A DNA stretch of 31,055 bases, taken from positions 1 through 31,055 of the forward strand of contig LDAQ01000124.1 in the NCBI GenBank assembly GCA_001028025.1, given 5' to 3'. The notes beneath the pieces were generated by a model, which searched no databases, was not told the origin of the DNA, and was given only the letters and a program-made list of their open reading frames with translations. This stretch comes from Faecalicatena fissicatena (lineage in GTDB: Bacteria; Bacillota; Clostridia; Lachnospirales; Lachnospiraceae). Shown piece after piece: positions 7,501-15,087 of this stretch. The translations under genes and the position numbers were made by a program. Numbering within the stretch: position 1 is the stretch's first letter; each line of letters begins with the position of its first letter.

Positions 7501-9894
7501 TTACTTATTTTGAAGCAGTTTCTGAGCGTAATAAACGGACTGCATTGCATCCTTCCCATAAAAGTCTGCTCCGATCATATCCGCATACTCCTGATTCAGG
7601 ACAGCCCCTCCGACCATCACTCTGCAGCCGGGCGCCTTTTGCCTAAGCTGCTGTATCGTCTCCTCCATGCTGACAACAGTTGTTGTCATAAGAGCACTCA
7701 GCCCTACCAGATGCACATCTTCCGCCAGTACCTTTTCTACAACCAATCCCGGTGCAACATCTTTACCAAGGTCAATCACGTCAAATCCATAATTTTCAAG
7801 CAGTACTTTGACAATATTCTTACCGATATCATGAATATCCCCTTTGACCGTGGCAAGCACCACTTTCTCTTTCTTCTCATCCTGCTGTCCTGTTGCCGCC
7901 AGAGATTCCTTCAGAATCGTAAATGCCGCTTTTGCCGCCTCGGCGCTCATCAGGAGCTGGGGAAGAAATACAGTTCCCTTCTCAAAACCTTTCCCCACAT
8001 TGTCCAGCGCAGGAATCAGATAGGTATTGATAATATCCAGCGGAGCCTGCTCCTTTACAAGCAGTCCCGTAATATGATGTGCCTCTTCCTTCAGACCTTT
8101 TTCGATCGCCCGGTTCAGCGGCATGTCCCCGGAAACAGCCGGGGATGCGGAGGACTCCGCGGCCTGACCCGCATATTTTGCAATGTAAGCCTCGCAGTTG
8201 CTGTCCAGATTCATCAGTGCGTGGTACGCATAATAGGACTTCATCATTTCCTCGGAAGAAGGGTTAATGATCCCGGCGCTCAGCCCGTTCTGCATAGCCA
8301 TTGTATAGAAGTTCGCATTGATGACCGTACGGCTGGGCAGCCCGAATGAAATATTGGATACACCAAGCACTGTATTGACGCCAAGACCGTAACGCACTTT
8401 TTTCAGCGCTTCCAGTGTCACTTTTGCCCCTTCAGGATCCGAACTGATCGTCATAGCCAGAACGTCGATAACAATGTCTTTTTTTTGAATTCCATATTTA
8501 GCTGCCTCTTCTATGATGTGGCGGGCAATCTCCACTCGTCCCTCTGCAGTATCTGGAATACCACTCTCATCCAGCGTAAGGCCGATGACTACGCCTCCAT
8601 ACTTCTGGATCAGAGGAAATACGGCATCCATGGACTCCTGTTTCCCGCTGACAGAATTCACCATGGCCTTACCATTATAGATACGCAGCGCGGCTTCCAT
8701 GGCTTTTGTATCCACGGTATCGATCTGCAGCGGCAGGCTGGTCACGCTCTGCAGTTCCACAAGGACATCCTGCATCATGGACGCCTCATCTATATCCGGC
8801 AGTCCCACATTTACATCCAGAATATGGGCCCCCATATCCTGCTGCATGATACCTTCTCTCAGAATATAATCCATGTCGTGCTCTTTCAGCGCCTGACGGA
8901 ACTTTTTCTTTCCCGTCGGGTTGATCCGCTCTCCGATAATCTTTGAACCAGTCCCCAGACAGACCGACTTGCCATAAGAAGAGACTATCGTTATATCTTT
9001 CTGTATAATGGGCAGAGGCTCCATCCCGCGGCAGAGATCCACCATAGACTTTATATGTTCCGGTGTTGTGCCGCAGCATCCGCCTGCCACGGCCGCGCCC
9101 TGCCCTATAATCTTCTGCATGGTCATTGCAAAGTCCTGTGGCAGTACATCGTAGACAGTCTCTCTCTCTACCTGTTTGGGAAGTCCTGCATTCGGCTTCA
9201 CGATTACCGGCAGGGACGTATATTCCAGGATCTGTTCCAGAATCGGAAGCATCTGGCCTGGCCCCAGTCCGCAGTTGATTCCCAGGGCATCCACCCGCAG
9301 ACCTTCCAGCAGGGCCACAACCGCCGGTACATCCGCTCCTGTGAGAAGCTTTCCCCGCTCATCAAAAATCGTTGTCACAAATACCGGAAGGTCTGTATTT
9401 TCCTTCGCGGCAAGCACCGCAGCCTTCAATTCATAAGTATCACTCATTGTTTCAATATGTATCAGATCTGCTCCTGCCTCAGCCCCGTATCTTACAACCT
9501 CGCGGAATGCCTCATAGGCTTCCTCAAACTCCAGGTCTCCCATAGGCTTAAGAAGCTTCCCCGTAGGTCCGATATCCAGCGCAGTATACACCTGGCGTCC
9601 GTTTAACTCCGCCTGTTCTGCTGCTCTTTTTACATGTCCCACTGCGGAAGTCACAATATCACACAGGGAACAGCTGTCATCATGGAACTTCAGCGCATTG
9701 GCTCCAAACGTGTTCGTCAGTATAATATCGCTGCCGGCTTCGATATATTTCCTGTGAATCCCGGTAATTTTCTCAGGATGTGTCATATTCCAGGTCTCCG
9801 GCAGTTCTCCGGGTTTTAATCCGCCCGCCTGCAGCAATGTTCCCATTCCGCCGTCAAAAAACAGCAGTTCTTTTCCTAATCTGTCTAAAATCAT
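7501..9894 (-). CDS. metH: cobalamin-dependent methionine synthase lacking the activation domain
   Basis: Transfers the methyl group of 5-methyltetrahydrofolate to homocysteine through cobalamin. Domains in order over 797 residues: homocysteine S-methyltransferase (about 1-290; zinc ligands C208 in NCG and C273/C274 in GGCCGTTPEH), pterin-binding barrel (about 315-570), B12-binding cap (about 585-675) and Rossmann domain with base-off motif GDIHDIG (685-691; H688) plus VGGA at 761. It stops there, about 400 residues short of the E. coli enzyme, because the AdoMet-binding reactivation domain is encoded separately just upstream. The ATG overlaps the stop of that gene as ATGA, implying translational coupling. 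GAAGGG lies 7 nt upstream of the start. It is the last gene of a metF-activation-metH unit. Confidence 0.95.
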   Translation of the reverse strand: MILDRLGKELLFFDGGMGTLLQAGGLKPGELPETWNMTHPEKITGIHRKYIEAGSDIILTNTFGANALKFHDDSCSLCDIVTSAVGHVKRAAEQAELNGRQVYTALDIGPTGKLLKPMGDLEFEEAYEAFREVVRYGAEAGADLIHIETMSDTYELKAAVLAAKENTDLPVFVTTIFDERGKLLTGADVPAVVALLEGLRVDALGINCGLGPGQMLPILEQILEYTSLPVIVKPNAGLPKQVERETVYDVLPQDFAMTMQKIIGQGAAVAGGCCGTTPEHIKSMVDLCRGMEPLPIIQKDITIVSSYGKSVCLGTGSKIIGERINPTGKKKFRQALKEHDMDYILREGIMQQDMGAHILDVNVGLPDIDEASMMQDVLVELQSVTSLPLQIDTVDTKAMEAALRIYNGKAMVNSVSGKQESMDAVFPLIQKYGGVVIGLTLDESGIPDTAEGRVEIARHIIEEAAKYGIQKKDIVIDVLAMTISSDPEGAKVTLEALKKVRYGLGVNTVLGVSNISFGLPSRTVINANFYTMAMQNGLSAGIINPSSEEMMKSYYAYHALMNLDSNCEAYIAKYAGQAAESSASPAVSGDMPLNRAIEKGLKEEAHHITGLLVKEQAPLDIINTYLIPALDNVGKGFEKGTVFLPQLLMSAEAAKAAFTILKESLAATGQQDEKKEKVVLATVKGDIHDIGKNIVKVLLENYGFDVIDLGKDVAPGLVVEKVLAEDVHLVGLSALMTTTVVSMEETIQQLRQKAPGCRVMVGGAVLNQEYADMIGADFYGKDAMQSVYYAQKLLQNK

Positions 9895-10541
9895 ACCTTA
9901 TCCCTTCTGTAAGTACAGTCCTTCTTTTCACAGGCCTCACAGCCCTTAATGTGGCATTTTTCTTCTGTCCTGCTGGCACCTATCACCGCTGTCACAGACT
10001 TTGTCGGGGTCATCATATAACTGTCCGTCATTGTCAGGCCGATGGTCTTTGCACAGTCCAGCATCTGCATCAGCGGCGCCTGGTATCTGATATCAAAATC
10101 ACCGTACCCCGGGCTGAACCTGGGCCTCAGAAAAAGCCCCTCCTCTGAAACTCTGCCGGCAATCTCTGCCTGGCACTCGTCGCAGTACTCTTCCAGCATA
10201 GCCGCTGCACAGGACTGCATAACCACCGCCTTTGCCATATCCGTTATCGACAGGCGGGCCAGCATCCTGTCAACTGCCGTCCCAAGCGTTGCCCCAAACA
10301 GAATGATCCTGCAGCACCCTCCTAAATATCGTCCCAGGTTTCTGCTCTGCATTTCCACCGTTCCTATTGTAAATCTGTCATCCGCCGTCTGCTGTAAATC
10401 AAAGATGCGATAGATGGATTTTCTGCCTGCCGCGTCCTCCAGATCCCTGAAGGAATCTTCAACCAGCGCAAACGTCTTATCATCTACCGCATGTTTTCCA
10501 TATCCCAGATAACGGATGGCTTCTTTTGTCATATGATCCAT
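9891..10541 (-). CDS. stand-alone MetH reactivation-domain protein
   Basis: A 216-residue protein of the vitamin B12-dependent methionine synthase activation-domain family. The AdoMet-binding type motif RFSPGYGDF is at 141-149, matching the RxxxGY signature of the C-terminal domain of long MetH. The inferred role is reductive methylation of inactive cob(II)alamin on the separate MetH. The C-terminus has four cysteines (C196, C201, C204, C209) before TYRRDKV, a tail absent from the E. coli domain. AGGAG is 9 nt before the ATG and overlaps the metF stop codon; its own stop overlaps the metH start by 4 bp. The position between metF and metH strongly supports the assignment. Confidence 0.88.
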   Translation of the reverse strand: MDHMTKEAIRYLGYGKHAVDDKTFALVEDSFRDLEDAAGRKSIYRIFDLQQTADDRFTIGTVEMQSRNLGRYLGGCCRIILFGATLGTAVDRMLARLSITDMAKAVVMQSCAAAMLEEYCDECQAEIAGRVSEEGLFLRPRFSPGYGDFDIRYQAPLMQMLDCAKTIGLTMTDSYMMTPTKSVTAVIGASRTEEKCHIKGCEACEKKDCTYRRDKV

Positions 10542-10553
10542 CTGTTATAACTC

Positions 10554-11423
10554 CTAGCATTTAATAATTTCCGATAAATTACTCATAATCGCCTCTGCAA
10601 CTTCTGGTTTGTTCATGGAATAAATGTGAATATTCCTCACACCATTGGCCAGCAGGTCAATAATCTGGTCCGTAGCATATGCAATCCCGGCCTGCTCCAT
10701 CGCTCCCGGGCAGTCACCAAATCGGTCCAGAATGGCCTGAAACCGCCTCGGAAATACGGTTCCCGAGAGTTCGCAGCTGCGCTTCATCTGTTTCGCGCTT
10801 GTTATGGGCATAATTCCCGGCAGTACAGGTACGGTAATGCCGGCTTCACGAATCCGATACAGAAAATTGTAGTGGATGTCATTTTCAAAAAACATCTGCG
10901 TTGTAAGAAAATCCACACCACTGTCTACTTTCTCTTTCAGATACCTGATATCATCTGCTTTATGTTCATTCTCTACGTGGCCTTCCGGATAACAGGCTGC
11001 GCCGATACAGAAATCTCCATGTCTTCGGATCTCTTCTACAAGCTCCCATGCATAATGAAAACGGTCCTCTGAGGGAAACTGCATACCGGTCGGAATATCT
11101 CCCCGTAGCGCCAGAATATTCTCAATTCCCAGTTCCTTCAGGTTCTCAATTACACACCTTACCTCATCCTTTGTGGAGGACGCACATGTAAGATGAGCCA
11201 GGCTTTCAATTTCCAGTTCCTCTTTGATATGTTCTGCAATTTTTGCGGTGTTTTTACTGGTTCCGCCGCCCGCTCCGTATGTGACGCTTATGAAATTCGG
11301 CTTCAGGGCGGCTATCCTGTCTGTGGCCTCCTGCACCTTCTCATATCCGGCATCCGTCTTGGGCGGAAACACCTCAAATGATATATGTATACCGTTCTCA
11401 TTCAGTCTGTCCTTTATCTTCAT
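10554..11423 (-). CDS. metF: methylenetetrahydrofolate reductase
   Basis: Reduces 5,10-methylene-THF to 5-methyl-THF, the methyl donor for the adjacent MetH. The 289 residues are the usual bacterial length for this FAD-binding TIM barrel. Family marks are ISFEVFPPKTD near 14-23 (catalytic Glu at 17), SVTYGAGGG near 47-55, ALRGDIP near 108-114 and TTQMFFEND around 175-183. AGGAGA lies 11-12 nt before the ATG. It follows glgA after only 64 bp, with no convincing promoter and no riboswitch-like leader in that gap, so it may depend on read-through or a promoter inside glgA. It is the first gene of a methionine unit. Confidence 0.96.
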   Translation of the reverse strand: MKIKDRLNENGIHISFEVFPPKTDAGYEKVQEATDRIAALKPNFISVTYGAGGGTSKNTAKIAEHIKEELEIESLAHLTCASSTKDEVRCVIENLKELGIENILALRGDIPTGMQFPSEDRFHYAWELVEEIRRHGDFCIGAACYPEGHVENEHKADDIRYLKEKVDSGVDFLTTQMFFENDIHYNFLYRIREAGITVPVLPGIMPITSAKQMKRSCELSGTVFPRRFQAILDRFGDCPGAMEQAGIAYATDQIIDLLANGVRNIHIYSMNKPEVAEAIMSNLSEIIKC

Positions 11424-11458
11424 ATTGCGCTTATTCTCCTGTATACTAAAAGGCCTGC

Positions 11459-11480
11459 GGCCGCCCTTAAAAGGGCAGCC
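11459..11480 (-). terminator. weak terminator-like hairpin after glgA
   Basis: Minus-strand GGCTGCCC (11473-11480) pairs with GGGCGGCC (11459-11466) across a TTTTAA loop, 8 bp with one wobble. It is followed by GCAGGCCTTTTAG, so the U-run is short and displaced. It probably gives partial termination between glgA and metF at best. Confidence 0.4.
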
Positions 11481-11487
11481 ATACGCT

Positions 11488-12936
11488 TTATTCTCCGATC
11501 AGGCTTTTGTATAATTCATCATACTGTCTTGCAGAGTTTTTCCATGAAAAATCTTTGTTCATGGCGCGCTCTACAATTTTATTCCAGTCACGTTTCTTAT
11601 CGTAATAGATACGTTCTGCATAACGGATGGTATTCAGCATCTCATTCGCATTATAATTAGTAAAACTGAATCCCGTTCCGGTTTTTTCAAATTCATTGTA
11701 CGGTTCTACTGTGTCCTTCAGTCCCCCTGTCTCCCTCACGATCGGAATGGTGCCGTATCGAAGGCTCATAAGCTGGCTCAATCCGCATGGTTCAAACAGT
11801 GACGGCATCAGGAACGCATCGCAGGATGCATAAATCCTATGGGACAAGTCCTCAGAATAAAAGATATTCGCTGAAACTTTCCCTGAGTATTTCCACGCAA
11901 AATGACGGAACATATTCTCGTATCTTGCATCTCCGGTACCGAGTACGACAATCTGCACCGCATCCTGACACAATTCATCCATAATGTAATCTACAAGGTC
12001 AAATCCCTTCTGGTCGGTAAGTCTGGATACCATACCGATCAACATTGTCCTGGAATCCTTATTCAATCCCAGTTCCTCCTGAAGGGCCAGCTTGTTTGCC
12101 ACTTTATTCTTACGGAATGTATCGACCGTAAACTTCTTGGCAATCCTGGAATCCAGGAACGGACAGTATTCTTCATAGTCAAGACCGTTCACAATTCCGC
12201 ACAGTGCATTATCTCTGGCTCTCATCAGGCCATCAAGGGCCTCTCCGTAAAATGGTGTTTTAATCTCTTCTGCATAAGTCTGGCTTACAGTTGTTACCTT
12301 GTCAGCATAAACGATCCCGCCCTTCAACAGGTTCGCGTCTTTGTATGCTTCCATCTTGTCAGGAACAAAATAGTACTCCGGCAGCCCCGTAATACTGCGT
12401 ACAGTCTTAGTATCCCACACGCCCTGGAACTTCAGGTTATGTATTGTCATGACTGTTTTGATTCCCCTGTAATACTCTCCAAGATAACGGAAATTATCCA
12501 GGTATACCGGTATCAGTCCGGTCTGCCAGTCGTGGCAGTGAATCAGATCGGGGCGGAACCCAATGACTGGAAGAATGCTTAAAACCGCCTTTGAAAAAAA
12601 TGCATACTTCTCGATATTCCACTTCGGATCCCCGTCATAAGGAGCAAAACCGCTGAAAAAATATTCGTTGTCGACAAAATAAAAAGTAATCTTGTCATAC
12701 ACACACTTTAAAATTCCGACATATTGATCCATTCCTGCTATATCCATATAAAAATGATCAACATATTCCAGCATATCTTTCCATTCCTGCTTCATGCAGC
12801 TATACTTTGGCAGCACTACCCTTACATCATACTTTTTTTTATCAAAATACTTGGGCAATGAGCCGACAACATCTGCTAATCCACCAGTCTTTATAAACGG
12901 AACACACTCTGAAGATGCAAATAAAATATTTTTCAT
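11488..12936 (-). CDS. glgA: glycogen (starch) synthase, GT5 family
   Basis: Extends alpha-1,4-glucan from ADP-glucose in the cytoplasm. The 482 residues carry the GT5 N-terminal KTGGLADV motif at 16-23 in place of the usual KxGGL, the HCHDWQTGLIP segment near 133-143, MTIHNLKFQG near 165, and the C-terminal catalytic SLFEPCGLSQLMSLRYGTIPIVRETGGL block near 380-410. GGAGGG lies 8 nt before the ATG. No other glycogen gene (glgB, glgC, glgD, glgP) is in the window, so it is isolated. The 85-bp upstream gap has a TATAAT on the minus strand (12990-12995) but no good -35, and a 6-bp hairpin TTTCCT/AGGAAA (13001-13018) after spo0A without a T-tract. Confidence 0.95.
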   Translation of the reverse strand: MKNILFASSECVPFIKTGGLADVVGSLPKYFDKKKYDVRVVLPKYSCMKQEWKDMLEYVDHFYMDIAGMDQYVGILKCVYDKITFYFVDNEYFFSGFAPYDGDPKWNIEKYAFFSKAVLSILPVIGFRPDLIHCHDWQTGLIPVYLDNFRYLGEYYRGIKTVMTIHNLKFQGVWDTKTVRSITGLPEYYFVPDKMEAYKDANLLKGGIVYADKVTTVSQTYAEEIKTPFYGEALDGLMRARDNALCGIVNGLDYEEYCPFLDSRIAKKFTVDTFRKNKVANKLALQEELGLNKDSRTMLIGMVSRLTDQKGFDLVDYIMDELCQDAVQIVVLGTGDARYENMFRHFAWKYSGKVSANIFYSEDLSHRIYASCDAFLMPSLFEPCGLSQLMSLRYGTIPIVRETGGLKDTVEPYNEFEKTGTGFSFTNYNANEMLNTIRYAERIYYDKKRDWNKIVERAMNKDFSWKNSARQYDELYKSLIGE

Positions 12937-13021
12937 AAACGAAACCCTCCACTTTCCTTGAGTTCTTTTCTAGCCATTTATTATTGACTATTATAACCCA
13001 TTTCCTGACCAAAGGAAAGAA

Positions 13022-13816
13022 TTATCTGTGCTTATACTCTAATTGAATGGTATCTGCAATCAGTGCGATAAACTCAGAATTTGTCGGTTTTCCCTTGCCG
13101 GTACTTACCGTATAGCCGAATAATTCGTCCAAAGTGTCTAATTTTCCGCGGTTCCATGCAACTTCAATTGCATGTCGGATTGCGCGTTCTACGCGACTTG
13201 ATGTTGTCTGGTACTTTTTGGCAACCGTTGGGTATAATACCTTTGTGATTGCATTCAGAACATCCATATCCCCGACTGCCATCATTATGGCATCCCTCAG
13301 ATAATGATATCCTTTGATATGAGCCGGTATCCCAATCTCATGCAGCATGTTTGTTACACGATTTTCCAGGTCCTCTTCTCTGATAGAGGTATTTGTGCTT
13401 CCCGATAATTCTTCATTTTTCTTATCGTGGTTTCGGAACACTTTTCTTACAGTTTTTATACGATTCAACAACATCTCATTATTAAAAGGTTTCATGATGT
13501 AGTAATTTGCGCCTTTGTTGAAAGCGTCTTCTGTAATTTTCTCCTGTCCAACCGCTGTTACGACAATGAAATCAGGGCGTTTTGTCATGGTCTTGTCTTG
13601 ATTTATGCGTTCCATAACGGTTAATCCGTCCATTTTCGGCATAATTAGATCAAGAAGAACCACGTCTGGCTGTTGATTCTTGATGATTTGACACATCTCC
13701 TCACCGTTTTTAGCCTTTCCCACCACATTCAGTTCCTTGTCCATGTTGATAATTTCTTCAAGTAAATCCAAAATTCTCTCATTATCATCAGCGATGGCCA
13801 CGTTTAAATGTTCCAT
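13022..13816 (-). CDS. spo0A: stage 0 sporulation response regulator Spo0A
   Basis: Master transcription factor for entry into sporulation. The 264-residue product has an N-terminal receiver domain (about 1-125) with acidic pocket D10-D11, phosphoacceptor D56 in LLDLIMPKMDG and a conserved lysine in YIMKPF, a linker near 126-150, then the Spo0A C-terminal DNA-binding domain with recognition region near TVAKKYQTTSSRVERAIRHA. The start is placed at MEHLNVAIADDNE because AGGAG lies 9 nt upstream and family length fits; 14 more in-frame codons upstream overlap the leader. It lies downstream of spoIVB as in Bacillus and Clostridium. The promoter region has a Spo0A box, suggesting autoregulation. 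Confidence 0.98.
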   Translation of the reverse strand: MEHLNVAIADDNERILDLLEEIINMDKELNVVGKAKNGEEMCQIIKNQQPDVVLLDLIMPKMDGLTVMERINQDKTMTKRPDFIVVTAVGQEKITEDAFNKGANYYIMKPFNNEMLLNRIKTVRKVFRNHDKKNEELSGSTNTSIREEDLENRVTNMLHEIGIPAHIKGYHYLRDAIMMAVGDMDVLNAITKVLYPTVAKKYQTTSSRVERAIRHAIEVAWNRGKLDTLDELFGYTVSTGKGKPTNSEFIALIADTIQLEYKHR

Positions 13817-13864
13817 AATCCCTCTCTCCTCTAAAGGACCCGGACTGAGATACGCCACTCGATT

Positions 13865-13893
13865 ATTATATCTGTCAATGATTGCATAATCAA
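13865..13893 (-). promoter_or_regulatory. sigma-A-type promoter of spo0A
   Basis: Minus-strand TTGATT (13888-13893), 17-bp spacer, perfect TATAAT (13865-13870), within the 92-bp spoIVB-spo0A gap. A sigma-H-type promoter was looked for and not found. Confidence 0.7.
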
Positions 13894-13908
13894 GGGTAAT
13901 TTGTTGCT

Positions 13909-14991
13909 CTAATTCGACAAAGTGTGACCTCCAACATTCTCCAGCATATTTTCGATGAAAATGCCGTAGCCTTTTGTGGAATCCTGAACGAAAACGTGGG
14001 TCACCGCACCGATCAGTTTTCCATTCTGCAGAATGGGGCTTCCACTCATTCCCTGTATGATTCCGCCAGTCTTTTCAAGGAGTGCGGGGTCTGTCACCTG
14101 TATGACAAGTCCCTTGTTTACTTCGTGTCCAGAATAGTCGATATCTGTCACCTTTATGTTATATTCCTTGACTTCATTGTCGACAAAGCAACGTATCGTC
14201 GCATCTCCAATTTCTATCTCATCTTTGGATGCAACCTGCACCGGTATCTGTTCTGTGAATAATTCTTCTATCTTATCTACTGTACCATAAATTCCCGCAT
14301 CTGTGTTCTTATTTATGGTTCCCAGTTTATTATATCCATTGTATACAATAATCCCCTCCATGCTGCCAGGAATACCATTCTCCCCCTTTTTAATCGAATG
14401 AATACTGGTCTTGTAAAGCGTACCGTCTGCAATAGACAGCAGCACGTTTGTATCCGTATCGTGGATTCCATGTCCGAGAGCGCCGAATTCACTGTTGCCC
14501 GTCAGAAAAGTAATTGTGCCAAGTCCCTGCACATTATCTCTCACCCAGATTCCCAGTTTATACTCGTCTGGCCCGCATTCCACCGGCTTTATTTTTACAT
14601 CTATGGTCTCCTCCTCTCTTCTGAGCTGTAGGACAACCTCATCCTCATTCAGATTGCTTAGAACTTCCATCAGTTCCTTTTTGTTTTCAACGGCTTCTCC
14701 ATTGATTCCGGTAATATAATCCCCGCTCCTGACCAGATGGCTGGCCGGTTCATATTCCACTCCGTCTGCGCCCTTAACATGATCTGTATCCAGCACCATA
14801 ACACCATCTGTCTCCATATAAATTCCCACCGGCATTCCTCCGACAAGAACTGTATCTTCACTGATCGTTTCTGTACTGACTTCTGTCTTCTCTACCGCGT
14901 CCGCCGCAATCCACCCGAAATAACCTGAACAGGCAGATAACAGCAATGCGGACAGAAGCACAAGTGCTCTGTTCTGCCAGTGTTTCTCCAT
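13909..14991 (-). CDS. spoIVB: SpoIVB peptidase (S55), sigma-K checkpoint protease
   Basis: Forespore-secreted serine peptidase that in Bacillus signals across the intermembrane space to activate sigma-K processing. The 360 residues show an N-terminal hydrophobic segment (about 9-31), a PDZ domain (about 50-135; PVGIYMETDGVMV, SGDYITGINGEAV) and the S55 peptidase domain with catalytic histidine in GHGIHD (H174) and serine in GMSGSP (S316). The N-terminus ends in LSAC (18-21), a fair lipobox. The nearest Shine-Dalgarno to the ATG is AAAGGG at 9 nt; a stronger GGAGG lies about 18 nt away. It lies between recN and spo0A, the classical order. Promoter and recN terminator overlap just upstream. 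Confidence 0.95.
   Translation of the reverse strand: MEKHWQNRALVLLSALLLSACSGYFGWIAADAVEKTEVSTETISEDTVLVGGMPVGIYMETDGVMVLDTDHVKGADGVEYEPASHLVRSGDYITGINGEAVENKKELMEVLSNLNEDEVVLQLRREEETIDVKIKPVECGPDEYKLGIWVRDNVQGLGTITFLTGNSEFGALGHGIHDTDTNVLLSIADGTLYKTSIHSIKKGENGIPGSMEGIIVYNGYNKLGTINKNTDAGIYGTVDKIEELFTEQIPVQVASKDEIEIGDATIRCFVDNEVKEYNIKVTDIDYSGHEVNKGLVIQVTDPALLEKTGGIIQGMSGSPILQNGKLIGAVTHVFVQDSTKGYGIFIENMLENVGGHTLSN
13913..13920 (-). promoter_or_regulatory. Spo0A box upstream of spo0A
   Basis: Minus-strand TTGTCGAA matches the TGTCGAA core of the Spo0A-binding consensus exactly. It covers the last codons of spoIVB, about 20 bp upstream of the spo0A -35 element, a position suited to autoregulation by Spo0A~P. 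Confidence 0.65.
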
Positions 14992-15021
14992 GCAACCACA
15001 CCCTTTCTTCCTCCGAAAAAT

Positions 15022-15049
15022 AAAAAACAGATACCAATTTGGTATCCGT
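15022..15049 (-). terminator. intrinsic terminator of the nusB-recN operon
   Basis: Nine-bp stem ACGGATACC/GGTATCTGT (15041-15049 with 15027-15035, one wobble), 5-nt loop, flanked by an A-run and followed by TTTTTT-A-TTTTT on the minus strand. It starts about 40 bp after the recN stop codon. Confidence 0.9.
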
Positions 15050-15052
15050 TTT

Positions 15053-15082
15053 TAGTATGTGATTGCATGCTCTTTTTCACAC
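15053..15082 (-). promoter_or_regulatory. candidate sigma-G (sigma-F/G) promoter of spoIVB
   Basis: Minus-strand CATACTA (15053-15059) fits the sigma-G -10 consensus CATnHTA exactly; GTGTG (15078-15082), 18 bp upstream, fits gHATR at four of five positions. spoIVB is forespore-expressed in Bacillus, which agrees. The predicted start falls at the edge of the recN terminator stem. Confidence 0.5.
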
Positions 15083-15087
15083 TGGTA

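Noticed and set aside
12990..12995. TATAAT upstream of glgA as a promoter
   Set aside because: No acceptable -35 at 16-18 bp and no extended -10; the glgA promoter remains unassigned.
13001..13018. TTTCCT/AGGAAA hairpin after spo0A as a terminator
   Set aside because: Six-bp AT-rich stem with no following T-tract; too weak to call.
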